A stretch of DNA of 64,000 bases from Chitinophaga sancti (lineage in GTDB: Bacteria > Bacteroidota > Bacteroidia > Chitinophagales > Chitinophagaceae), in the NCBI RefSeq assembly GCF_034424315.1, contig NZ_CP139972.1:1488001-1552000 (forward strand). The letters run 5' to 3'. The notes beneath the pieces were generated by a model. The model did no database searches. It saw only the letters and a program-made list of their open reading frames with translations, and was not told where the DNA came from. Made by a program: the position numbers and the translations under genes. This document shows, piece after piece, positions 9,933-18,433 of this stretch. Each line of letters opens with the position of its first letter. Positions within the stretch are counted from its first letter, which is position 1.

Positions 9933-11198
9933 ATGCATTCTAAAATATTGTGGTTGTTTTTAACAACCTGTTTACTAAAAGGCTTTATTGCGCAAGCCCA
10001 GAGCGAAGATACACTTCGCATAACACTACCATTACTTGAAGATAGATTCGTGAAGAGCAATCTGCAGCTATTGGTACAACGGTATAATATCGACAGGACT
10101 ATTGCAGGAGAAATAACAGCTAAGATGTTTGCCAATCCGAACTTTACTTTTACCAACGGTTTATATAGTAAAACAAGGGATACAAATGCACTTACACAAC
10201 AAACATATGGTGTCAGTCAACTGATACAAACAGCAGGTAAGCGCAACAAAAACATTCAATTAGCAAAAATCAGCACAGAAAATGCCTGGAATGAATTCTA
10301 TGACCTGATGCGAACACTGAGATATGGTCTTCGAAGCGCCTTTTATTCTCTTTACTTCAAACAGCAGTCTTTAATATTATATAATGAAGAAATTAGTGCA
10401 CTAAAAAAGACACTGGCGGCCTTTCAGCAAATTTATCAAAAAGGGAATATGTCTAAAAAAGAAGTGCTGCGCGTTCAATCGCTGCTTTATTCCCTACAAT
10501 CAGAGAAAACAGCTTTAGAATTACAGACAAATGATTTGGAAGTGGAATTAAGAACACTGGGGCAATTCCATGGAAACATTTATTTGCAGGCGAGAACATT
10601 GGATATACCATTTAAAAACATCCAATTGCAGCGAACCAACTATCCTCAATTACTGGATTCTGCAGTGGCCAACCGGCATGATTTGAAAATAGTTAAAGCT
10701 AACATTACCTATGCGGCAACCAACCTAAAACTGCAAAATGCCATGAAATACCCTGATATAAATTTCTCTTTAAATTATGATAAAAAAGCGGGGTATGGTT
10801 TAGGGTACATTTCCGGTGGTGTCGCATTTGAGCTACCCTTCTTCAAACGTAACCAGGGAAATATAAGATTGGCGAGGGTACAGCTTGAGCAAAATAAAAC
10901 ACAATTAAATGTGGAACAAAACAAACTGGAGAATGAAGTTTCAGGAAGCTACAAAGAGCTGCTGAAACTCGATGGCCTTTATCACTCAATCGACTCCACA
11001 TTTACCTCAGATTTCTCAGAAATAATTCAGGGAGCGCACGAAAACTTTGAAAAACGAAACATCGGATTACTGGAATTCATGGACTTGTATGACTCATACA
11101 AAATTCATGTTCTGCAAATGAATGACCTGATGTATCAAAGAATTAATGCATTGGAAAAAATAAATTTTGTAACAGGAACTGAAATATTTCATCCCTAA
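9933..11198 (+). CDS. TolC/CusC-like outer-membrane efflux channel
   Basis: 421 residues: signal peptide (cleavage near FIAQAQS, residue 23) and two outer-membrane-efflux (OEP) repeats made of long alpha-helical hairpins, for example residues 150-200 and 300-345. Glycine-rich strands such as YGLGYISGGVAFELPFFKR precede the second helical repeat. It would form the outer-membrane and periplasmic tunnel for metal extrusion. The adaptor gene follows after 12 bp, so they are co-transcribed. It lies 65 bp after the DUF4249 gene, in the same direction, and is probably part of the same sigma-controlled operon. Confidence 0.9.
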   Translation: MHSKILWLFLTTCLLKGFIAQAQSEDTLRITLPLLEDRFVKSNLQLLVQRYNIDRTIAGEITAKMFANPNFTFTNGLYSKTRDTNALTQQTYGVSQLIQTAGKRNKNIQLAKISTENAWNEFYDLMRTLRYGLRSAFYSLYFKQQSLILYNEEISALKKTLAAFQQIYQKGNMSKKEVLRVQSLLYSLQSEKTALELQTNDLEVELRTLGQFHGNIYLQARTLDIPFKNIQLQRTNYPQLLDSAVANRHDLKIVKANITYAATNLKLQNAMKYPDINFSLNYDKKAGYGLGYISGGVAFELPFFKRNQGNIRLARVQLEQNKTQLNVEQNKLENEVSGSYKELLKLDGLYHSIDSTFTSDFSEIIQGAHENFEKRNIGLLEFMDLYDSYKIHVLQMNDLMYQRINALEKINFVTGTEIFHP

Positions 11199-11210
11199 CA
11201 CAATCTAAAA

Positions 11211-12290
11211 ATGAAAAAATATATCATCATAACAACATTTATAGCAGCTATAGTTGGATGTAAAAGAAAAACAGCGGATCATGCACAGAAACGTGATAAC
11301 GATGTTTCGACATATGCTATTTCTAACCTGGCAACAGATACTGTAAAACAAAATGGAACAATATTATCTATTCACCTCAATGGAAAAATACAGGCGGCAG
11401 AAGATAAACTGGTAAACATTTTCCCAATGATTAGCGGAATTACTGAGTCAATCAAAATCCAACAGGGGGATCACGTAGGGAAAGACCAGGTGTTAGCCAC
11501 TCTTCAAAGTGCAGAGATCGCGGGGTTTAACAAAGATGCAGTAATATCCCAGGCCAATCTGAATAACACCAGGAGAGAAATGGAGATATCTGAAGATCTC
11601 TACAAATCTGGTTTATCCTCCCTGAAAGAAGTTGAACAACTTAGAGGGGAATATCAAAAAGCCATGGCAGAAAACAAGCAAAGCCTTGCTGTGCTGAAAA
11701 TGAATAGAAGCGGACAAAAGCAGACTTACGAAATCCGTACACCGCTATCAGGATTTGTCATTGGGAAAAATATTTCTACAGGTACCCAGGTACGATCTGA
11801 CAATACACAAAGCCTGTTTACAATAGCTGATTTATCAAAAGTCAATGTAGTTTTTAATATCTACGAATCTGACATTTCAAGTGTTCACCAGGGAGACAGC
11901 GTTAGAATTACAACATTGTCATATCCCGATAAAATATTTGAAGGAAAGATTGAAAAGATTTACAATCAGATAGACCAGGAATCAACAGTCATCAAAGCAA
12001 AGGCGGTCATCAATAATCCTGGGTTTATATTGAAACCAGGTATGTTCGCAAACGTAGAAGTGATCAGTCATCAGTCCAATATACTCCCATACATCAACGC
12101 CAACAATATAATATTTGACAAAAATCATAATTATGTGCTGGTAAAAGAATCATCTGATAAAGTACGGATTCAACAAGTAGAACTTGGAAAACGCGTGGAA
12201 GACAGGGTATATATTCTTTCCGGTCTAAAAGCAGGAGAGCGAATCATAGCTTCCAGGCAAGTTTATTTATATCAGGCATTAAAGCGTTAA
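11211..12290 (+). CDS. cusB: CusB-type RND efflux adaptor (membrane fusion protein)
   Basis: 359-residue periplasmic adaptor anchored as a lipoprotein: the lipobox AAIVGC places the modified Cys at residue 17. A split biotinyl-lipoyl domain flanks a coiled-coil hairpin (about residues 105-175; QGDHVGKDQVLATLQSAEI before, YEIRTPLSGFVIGKNISTG after). A beta-barrel domain follows (SYPDKIFEGKIEKIYNQID). It joins the TolC-like channel encoded just upstream to the pump at 1439-4579. The N-terminal part lacks an obvious His/Met-rich metal-binding extension. Confidence 0.9.
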   Translation: MKKYIIITTFIAAIVGCKRKTADHAQKRDNDVSTYAISNLATDTVKQNGTILSIHLNGKIQAAEDKLVNIFPMISGITESIKIQQGDHVGKDQVLATLQSAEIAGFNKDAVISQANLNNTRREMEISEDLYKSGLSSLKEVEQLRGEYQKAMAENKQSLAVLKMNRSGQKQTYEIRTPLSGFVIGKNISTGTQVRSDNTQSLFTIADLSKVNVVFNIYESDISSVHQGDSVRITTLSYPDKIFEGKIEKIYNQIDQESTVIKAKAVINNPGFILKPGMFANVEVISHQSNILPYINANNIIFDKNHNYVLVKESSDKVRIQQVELGKRVEDRVYILSGLKAGERIIASRQVYLYQALKR

Positions 12291-12334
12291 CCAATCATAA
12301 ATCCAATCCAGTTTAACCATTAATTGAAAAACCC

Positions 12335-12370
12335 AGGCGTCTTCCGGCAAGCAAAGGAAGGCGCCTTTTT
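12335..12370 (+). terminator. Intrinsic terminator after the efflux adaptor gene
   Basis: A GC-rich stem (GGCGTCTTCC paired with GGAAGGCGCC, one G-T pair) with a 10-base loop is followed by TTTTT. It ends the plus-strand sigma-receptor-efflux operon 45 bp after the last stop codon. Confidence 0.85.
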
Positions 12371-12434
12371 ACATAAATAAAGGTCTGCAAGTCAAATCTA
12401 CATTGAAAGGGAAATACCTCACCACCATTGTAAC

Positions 12435-12507
12435 TAGAACTCATTTCATAAATAGGCATTTCCAGCTGATATTCAATACATAAATAGTAATTATGAGTTG
12501 AGTTCTA
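12435..12507 (+). repeat. Dispersed 73-bp palindromic repeat, copy 1
   Basis: Begins TAGAACTCATTTCATAA and ends with a near-complement (15 of 17 positions pair). The 39-base middle part is shared with copies 2 and 3 (ATTCAATACATAAATAG region). It lies 25 bp before the IS5-type element. See copies at 25303, 42498, 51060 (inverted) and 55013. Confidence 0.85.
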
Positions 12508-12532
12508 ATTTACGATCGTTTAGAGTATGTTT

Positions 12533-13384
12533 AAAATTCTGATGGGCTAAAATTAGGAAAGTACGAATCGATCAATTAGTTTGGATTTACCACAAAACAA
12601 ACTATGAGAACGAAGTTCACATTATTGACCGATTCGCACTGGAAAAGTATAGAAAAAATATTAACGGACAAAAGAAAGCGTAAATATAGCCTTCGAACTA
12701 TCTTCAATGCTATATTATGGATTTGCAGAACAGGTAGTCAATGGCGTAATCTAAGCAGTGATTTCCCTTACTGGCAGATAGTTTACTATTATTTCAATAA
12801 ATGGAAAAAAGCAGGTGTGCTGGAACAGGTGATGTTAAAAATGGTTAGAAAAGAGCGGATAGATCAGGGGCGAAATTATGCACCATCTGTCAGTGCTATC
12901 GATAGCCAAAGTATAAAGAAAACTGGATTCGTAAGTATAGAAACCGGGATCGATGGCGGTAAGCATATCAATGGTCGAAAAAGGCATCTTGCTGTTGATA
13001 GCTTAGGATTACCAATTGCGATAAGTGTCAGCGGCGCAAATATTCATGACTCAATTGGCGGTTTTGATTTGCTGTGGAAAATTGAAAAGGTTAGTCATAG
13101 AATGAAACTGATTCGTACAGATAAAGCATACCAGGGAGAGTTTAGCGATATGGTTGAGAATTATTACAAATGGAAGATGGAAATAACTCAGAAACCGCCG
13201 ACAGTAAGGGGTTTTGTGCCACAGAAAGGTAGATGGCAGGTTGAACGATCATTCGCTTGGCTCAATAACTTCAGAAGATTGTCGAAGGATTATGAAAGGC
13301 TACCTGAATCATCTGTGGCTTTCATCCAGGTAGCATTCATTAGTATACTTCTAAAATAAGTAGAATTAGTTTTTAAACATACTC
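12533..13384 (+). mobile_element. IS5-family insertion sequence, complete
   Basis: An 852-bp element. The 14-bp terminal inverted repeats GAGTATGTTTAAAA (12533-12546) and its exact complement (13371-13384) frame one transposase gene. The base triplet TTA stands directly outside both ends (12530-12532 and 13385-13387), as expected of a 3-bp target duplication. IS5-family members of the IS1031 type duplicate TNA, so the subgroup fits. Intact ends, duplication and reading frame suggest a recent insertion. Confidence 0.9.
12604..13359 (+). CDS. IS5-family transposase
   Basis: 251-residue DDE transposase in one uninterrupted frame. The N-terminal part has the usual IS5 opening (LTDSHWKSIEKIL, then LRTIFNAILWICRTGSQWRNL). 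Catalytic region: first Asp in VSAIDSQSIKKTG, second in LIRTDKAYQGE, and the Glu in QVERSFAWLNNFRRL, the usual Y/W-rich IS5 ending. It catalyses cut-and-paste or copy movement of the surrounding element. It fills nearly all of it, with no frameshift. Confidence 0.95.
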   Translation: MRTKFTLLTDSHWKSIEKILTDKRKRKYSLRTIFNAILWICRTGSQWRNLSSDFPYWQIVYYYFNKWKKAGVLEQVMLKMVRKERIDQGRNYAPSVSAIDSQSIKKTGFVSIETGIDGGKHINGRKRHLAVDSLGLPIAISVSGANIHDSIGGFDLLWKIEKVSHRMKLIRTDKAYQGEFSDMVENYYKWKMEITQKPPTVRGFVPQKGRWQVERSFAWLNNFRRLSKDYERLPESSVAFIQVAFISILLK

Positions 13385-13400
13385 TTAATAGTTGCAAAAC

Positions 13401-13408
13401 TACGTTTG
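13401..13408 (+). promoter_or_regulatory. Putative -7 promoter box TACGTTTG
   Basis: Exact match to the Bacteroidota -7 consensus TAnnTTTG, about 100 bp before the receptor start at 13505. It sits only 17 bp after the right end of the insertion sequence, so the -33 region of this promoter would fall inside or at the edge of the IS. Confidence 0.4.
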
Positions 13409-13504
13409 AAAATAGGATTTTGCCGGTTCATATAGTTTGAAGCCAAAGGGGATAAAATTAAAATGTTACTTCGTGTCATTACAGATCGATTAAAGTACAT
13501 TTAC

Positions 13505-15964
13505 ATGCGATACATTATTTCCATTTTGTTTTTATTGATAACCTTTAATACTATCGCCCAACAACGTATCAAAGGAAAAGTTACCGATGAACACGATCTG
13601 CCACTCCCAGGAACCACAATTACCCTAAAACACACCACAGATGGTAAGATCCGCAGCCATGCTATTTCCGATTCACTTGGTGCATTTGAATTCAGGAACA
13701 TCCATGCAGGCAGTTATCATATCGGGGTTGCTTTTATCACTTATGGCAGCCAGACCAGGCAGATAACAATTGGTGATGGTCCGGTGGAGGTCCTTCTTTT
13801 TAAGCTATTGCCTTCAACCCAACAATTGCAGGAAGTCACCATCAAAGGCAAAAAACAGGCAATCACACTTTCAGCAGGAAATGCAACAATGAATGTTGAG
13901 CAAAGCAGCCTTGCCCAAAGTCAGTCTGCCTATGATCTCCTTAAAAGCCTTCCGGGAGTTAATGTAAATAAAGACGGCGAAGTATTGATCAAAGGTAAAT
14001 CCGGGGTAACCGTAATGATCGATGGAGAACCTGTGGAAATAAGTGGCGCACAGCTAAAAAACCTGCTCAAAGGAACCCCGGGAACTACCCTGCAATCTAT
14101 ACAGGTCATGAACAATCCACCAGCTAATATGGATGCCGCTGGCACAGGTGGCGTAATTAATCTCGTTTTCAAAAAGAAGATAAAGAAAGGTGTCAATGGT
14201 ACAATCAGCTCAAATGTAAGCAAGGGCTACTATTATAAGACCAATCAAAGTCTAAACATGACCTATGGCACCCCAAAATGGAATCTGAACCTGCTGTATT
14301 CATTCGATTTTGAACACAATCACAACCGTGATAGCATGTTTCGCAGCCAAAACCTGGACAATACTCCTGCCGGACAAACCGACAAACAATTTTCTATGAA
14401 CCAGCTGCAGCTCAACCCGGAGAAATCAAACGCACATCTCGCGAAAATAGGTATAGATCATTATTTTGACGACAAAAACTCATTAAACCTAAACCTGTCT
14501 TTTAATGACATGCGCAATCCTACTGACGGCAGAACGGTCACCCGTTTTAGCACCGGCATGGTGCAGGATTCCCTGTTAAACCAACGCAATATTCTGCTCA
14601 ATACCCTGCGCAATCTGGATTACGGTTTAAAATTCAAACATGCATTCAGTGACCTGAAATACCTGACTGCTGCTGCTCAATTCAATAATTTAAAATCAAA
14701 CGGATCGGAAGATTATACTATTTTAAAAACCTTCAATTCAGGCACTACACCTTCAGAACTGCGCTACAGGAACTCATACCCTTCCAGGATAGACAGAAAG
14801 ATCTTTAGAGTAGATTATGTACAGGAATTGACCCGGGGAGAAAAGAAATCAGGGCGATTTGAAGCTGGGCTCAAAAGCTCATTTACCAATCTTAATAATT
14901 CCCAGTTCAGCGAAAACAGGGTAGATCAATTATGGCAACCCGTTCCGGAGCGTGCCAATGACTTCCAATATAAAGAAGCTATTCATGCAGCTTATGCTGA
15001 TATGAACATCGCACGTGAGCCGTGGACATTCAATGCCGGGTTTCGCCTGGAACATACCAATATTTCAGGCAAGGGTCAGGGCAATGCAAACACCGTTCAC
15101 CAGAACTACCTGTCCCTATTCCCCAATGCGTTGATAGGATATAAAGTAAGCGACAATTATAATCTATCCCTCACTTATAACAGGCGGATTGAACGCCCGG
15201 ATTACGATAAACTCAACCCCGCTGTTCGTTACCTGGACCTGTACACAACTCAGCAGGGAAATCCGCAACTGAAGGCACAGTTTTCTAATAATATTGAACT
15301 CAACCAGCAGTTCTTAAGTTTTATTGATCTTACACTGGGTTATAGCAGTATCAAAGATCCCATTTATTCAACTTATGTTAGCAGCCCCGGGGCAAGCTCT
15401 TCCCAGACCAATATAAACACCGGCCATCAGCAGCAATGGCAGGCCTCCTTATCATTCCCTGTTCCAGGTGTCGACTGGTGGGAAAATAACCAGAGTCTCT
15501 ATTTTTTCACCTCCCAGTTCAATGACAATCTTGAGAATAAAAACCTTAAGGAACAAGCAAGCAGCTTTGGCGTATTTTCTTACAACGCATTTAAACTCCC
15601 GGCAAACTTCTCCCTGGAGCTTAGTGTATGGTATCAAAGTGGTGGACTGTATTCAAATTTTAGGTTTAAACCTATGTCAGAAGTCAACTTTGGAATCAAT
15701 AAGAAAATCTTAAATGATAAAATAAACATTGGCGTATCGCTGTCTGATGCCCTTTACGGAGGGGTCTTCAAAGGTGATGTATTATCAAATAATGCACAGG
15801 TCTTTAAGATGGATTCCAGAACGGACTCCCGGCAAATTAAACTTAATGTAAGCTTCAATTTTGGTAGGAAGCCTAAGGCAGAAACACCGGCAAACGAGTC
15901 CTTAGAATCTGATCGCTTGCCATCAGGCAAAGGGCAACAAATTGAAAAACCTGCAAAACTATAA
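13505..15964 (+). CDS. Outer-membrane beta-barrel (TonB-receptor-like) protein with carboxypeptidase-like N-domain
   Basis: 819 residues from the ATG at 13505, which begins a clean signal peptide (MRYIISILFLLITFNTIAQ); the open frame extends 14 codons upstream to 13463 without signal-like sequence. After the signal come a carboxypeptidase-regulatory-like domain (about 20-100, KGKVTDEHDLPLPGTTITL), a plug-like domain (about 120-230, with LLKSLPGVNVNKDGEVLIKG and MNNPPANMDAAGTGGVINL), and an outer-membrane beta-barrel domain of the family often annotated as 'outer membrane beta-barrel protein family 3'. The substrate is unknown. No SusD-like partner is adjacent. It stands alone between the IS and a hairpin at 16194. 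Confidence 0.87.
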   Translation: MRYIISILFLLITFNTIAQQRIKGKVTDEHDLPLPGTTITLKHTTDGKIRSHAISDSLGAFEFRNIHAGSYHIGVAFITYGSQTRQITIGDGPVEVLLFKLLPSTQQLQEVTIKGKKQAITLSAGNATMNVEQSSLAQSQSAYDLLKSLPGVNVNKDGEVLIKGKSGVTVMIDGEPVEISGAQLKNLLKGTPGTTLQSIQVMNNPPANMDAAGTGGVINLVFKKKIKKGVNGTISSNVSKGYYYKTNQSLNMTYGTPKWNLNLLYSFDFEHNHNRDSMFRSQNLDNTPAGQTDKQFSMNQLQLNPEKSNAHLAKIGIDHYFDDKNSLNLNLSFNDMRNPTDGRTVTRFSTGMVQDSLLNQRNILLNTLRNLDYGLKFKHAFSDLKYLTAAAQFNNLKSNGSEDYTILKTFNSGTTPSELRYRNSYPSRIDRKIFRVDYVQELTRGEKKSGRFEAGLKSSFTNLNNSQFSENRVDQLWQPVPERANDFQYKEAIHAAYADMNIAREPWTFNAGFRLEHTNISGKGQGNANTVHQNYLSLFPNALIGYKVSDNYNLSLTYNRRIERPDYDKLNPAVRYLDLYTTQQGNPQLKAQFSNNIELNQQFLSFIDLTLGYSSIKDPIYSTYVSSPGASSSQTNINTGHQQQWQASLSFPVPGVDWWENNQSLYFFTSQFNDNLENKNLKEQASSFGVFSYNAFKLPANFSLELSVWYQSGGLYSNFRFKPMSEVNFGINKKILNDKINIGVSLSDALYGGVFKGDVLSNNAQVFKMDSRTDSRQIKLNVSFNFGRKPKAETPANESLESDRLPSGKGQQIEKPAKL

Positions 15965-16500
15965 TTTAGGTCGGCAGGGAATTTTGCATTCAAGAATATG
16001 GACAGGAGAAATTTCGTTTCAAGGAACAAAACCTCCGCTTGATTAGCATTATTTTCCGGTTCATAATGATAATTAAATCCTATTACCCGGATAAAGGTAA
16101 ATTGTACTACACGAAAGGTGTAATATAGTTGACAATAAAACAGGACAGTTAAAACCTATGCCTATCATTTCTATGAAGGTAAAAATTTAGAGTATAGAGC
16201 TGGCTTAATACCAGCTCTATTCATTTAAATACAACGCATGTGGACCTGCTCAAATTTTCAGGAAGTGAGGAAATGATGGTGCCGGTGTTAAAGATTTGCC
16301 TTACTTTGTGCGATTAAAGAATACCTCTTTACTGTGATAAAGGACTTTGAAGCGTGATGATTGGCCTTTCCCAAAAATTAGCGGTTAAAGTATATCACAT
16401 CACCCATGGATAATGGAAGTTAGCAATGATGTGTAGGTGACAGGTCCATAAGGGAAAGATATTTCTTAGATTAAAAAAACTTTTAATTGTCCTTTTTGCT
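15965..16500. other. 536-bp intergenic region with one terminator
   Basis: Holds the hairpin at 16194-16220. I see no convincing coding sequence or known RNA in the rest. The promoter of the next gene must be in the last 280 bp, but no clear TAnnTTTG box was identified. Confidence 0.5.
16194..16220 (+). terminator. Terminator-like hairpin
   Basis: Perfect 10-bp stem ATAGAGCTGG/CCAGCTCTAT with a 7-base loop, followed by the weakly T-rich TCATTTAAAT. It lies 230 bp after the receptor stop at 15964 and probably ends its transcript. Confidence 0.55.
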
Positions 16501-18171
16501 TTGAAATCATACTTATTTATAATTGTTTTTTTTGCCATACAAATAGGTAATTATGCTGCCGCGAGTGATTCCCTCCTAAATCGCCTTGATGAGGCCATTG
16601 CTAACAAACAGTATTATGCTTCGCTGAAAGAAAAGAGGATTGCCTCCTACAAGAAATTGCTTTTGGGCAAGGTTTCAATGGAGGAAGAATACCTGCTGAA
16701 TGAAAAACTGTACGAAGAGTACCGGAAGTTCAGAATAGATTCTTCCCTTTATTATGTGAACAGGAACCTGGAAATCTCCACCCAGCTTAACAATCCTGAT
16801 TGGCAATATAAATCGAAAATACAGCAAGCCTATCTCTTCTCGTCTACAGGCCGGTACCTGGAAGCTGAAAGTATTCTGAAAAGTATCAAGAGTCCGCTAC
16901 TCTCCCGGGAACTGAAAGAATTATATTACGAATTTTATTACCGGCTGCTGGAGCATTATACCACCAATAATCCCAATGAAACCTACAGCCGGCAGATCGA
17001 GGTTTACAGGGATTCCCTGCTGGCCGTTCTTGCACCTAATTCCGATAAGTACAGGATAAACCTTGCCCAGGGTTATATTTATAAGAAGGACCTCGCAGCG
17101 GCGGAAAGCTTATTGAAAAATGTGCTTTCAAGGTCCACATCGAGGGATGATGTCTATGCGATGGCCAACTACCTGCTGGGCGACATCAACATGCAGCGGG
17201 AAAAGCGTGACCTGGGGGTAGATTTTTACACCTTAGCCGCCATTGCCGACGTGGAGAACGCCATTAATGACCATGGCGCCATACAGAGCCTGTCAATTCA
17301 CTTTTATTATAACGGCAACATAGACAGGGCCTACCGATATGCCAAATCAGCCCTGGAAGATGCCATATTCTGCAACGTTAAATTCAGGACGCTGATGATG
17401 TCCGAGTTTTATTCCATCATTAATGCCGCCTACCAGGAAAAAAGCGAACTCAGTCGGAAACAGCTTGAAAAGTATCTGATATTGATCAGCATCCTCACCC
17501 TGTTTCTTGGGGCCGCCATTATTTATGTTTACCGGCAGATGAAAAAAATAACCCGTGTGAAAGAAGCCCTTTCCCGCACGGGGGCAAAATTGGAATTGCT
17601 GAATATGGAGATACTTCATGCCAACGAGCAATTAAAGAATTCCAATGAAGAACTCCAGGATTCTAACCGGGTAAAAGAAGAATATATTGCCCAATTCTTC
17701 GATCTCTGTTCTTCCTATATTGATAAACTGGAAAACTACCGGAAAATGCTCAATACAAAGGCCGTAGGCAGGCAATTTGAAGAAATTGCCCGGATCCTCA
17801 AATCGACGGACTTTACCAATAGCGAACTGCACGATCTTTATCGAAACTTTGACCTGATCTTTATTCACCTTTACCCGGGATTTGTAGAAGAACTCAACTC
17901 CCTGCTGATCCCCGAAGAACGCTATACCTTCAGGGAGGGCGAAATCCTGAATACTGAACTGAGGATCTTTGCCCTGGAGCGACTGGGGATTACGGATAGT
18001 GTCAGAATTGCAGCCTTCCTACGCTGTTCAATCAGTACGATTTACAACTACCGGACAAAGGCCAGGAACCGGAGCGCCGTTTCGCGTGAAGAATTTGAAA
18101 GCAAAGTTGCAAAGATCGGCCGGCGGCCAACTGATAAAAATCCTACAAAACAGCATCCTGCTATTGCCTGA
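16501..18171 (+). CDS. DUF6377-type membrane-bound transcriptional regulator
   Basis: 556 residues with a TTG start and a signal peptide (MKSYLFIIVFFAIQIGNYAA). A helical TPR-like periplasmic part (about 20-320) is followed by a membrane helix (about 322-343, ISILTLFLGAAIIYVY). A coiled coil follows (LNMEILHANEQLKNSNEELQ) and then a cytoplasmic C-terminal domain ending in a LuxR-like helix-turn-helix (RIAAFLRCSISTIYNYRTKA). Such one-component sensors are common beside polysaccharide-use genes of Bacteroidota. The gene lies 262 bp upstream of two GH3 genes on the same strand, so it may control them; this is inferred from position. An upstream ATG was not found, so TTG is the best start. Confidence 0.85.
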   Translation: MKSYLFIIVFFAIQIGNYAAASDSLLNRLDEAIANKQYYASLKEKRIASYKKLLLGKVSMEEEYLLNEKLYEEYRKFRIDSSLYYVNRNLEISTQLNNPDWQYKSKIQQAYLFSSTGRYLEAESILKSIKSPLLSRELKELYYEFYYRLLEHYTTNNPNETYSRQIEVYRDSLLAVLAPNSDKYRINLAQGYIYKKDLAAAESLLKNVLSRSTSRDDVYAMANYLLGDINMQREKRDLGVDFYTLAAIADVENAINDHGAIQSLSIHFYYNGNIDRAYRYAKSALEDAIFCNVKFRTLMMSEFYSIINAAYQEKSELSRKQLEKYLILISILTLFLGAAIIYVYRQMKKITRVKEALSRTGAKLELLNMEILHANEQLKNSNEELQDSNRVKEEYIAQFFDLCSSYIDKLENYRKMLNTKAVGRQFEEIARILKSTDFTNSELHDLYRNFDLIFIHLYPGFVEELNSLLIPEERYTFREGEILNTELRIFALERLGITDSVRIAAFLRCSISTIYNYRTKARNRSAVSREEFESKVAKIGRRPTDKNPTKQHPAIA

Positions 18172-18433
18172 ATTTCAATACCCGGATAGCAGGCAATGTG
18201 GGTGTTTTTATGCGCTTTTTCTACCGGTTCGCTTATTTCAACTCACATCAGTTCTACATTTATCAGTTAAAAACGATTAGTTAAATCATTATTTTCCAAT
18301 CACTTACCTCTTAATTCCTTCTACATTTTCACCTACACCACTCCGTTTTACTCCTATATCGTTATAGTTTTATAGGCAGATACAATCAGCTCCTGATTTG
18401 GAGGGGCAAGTCTCTATTAAAAACAACGTTATT

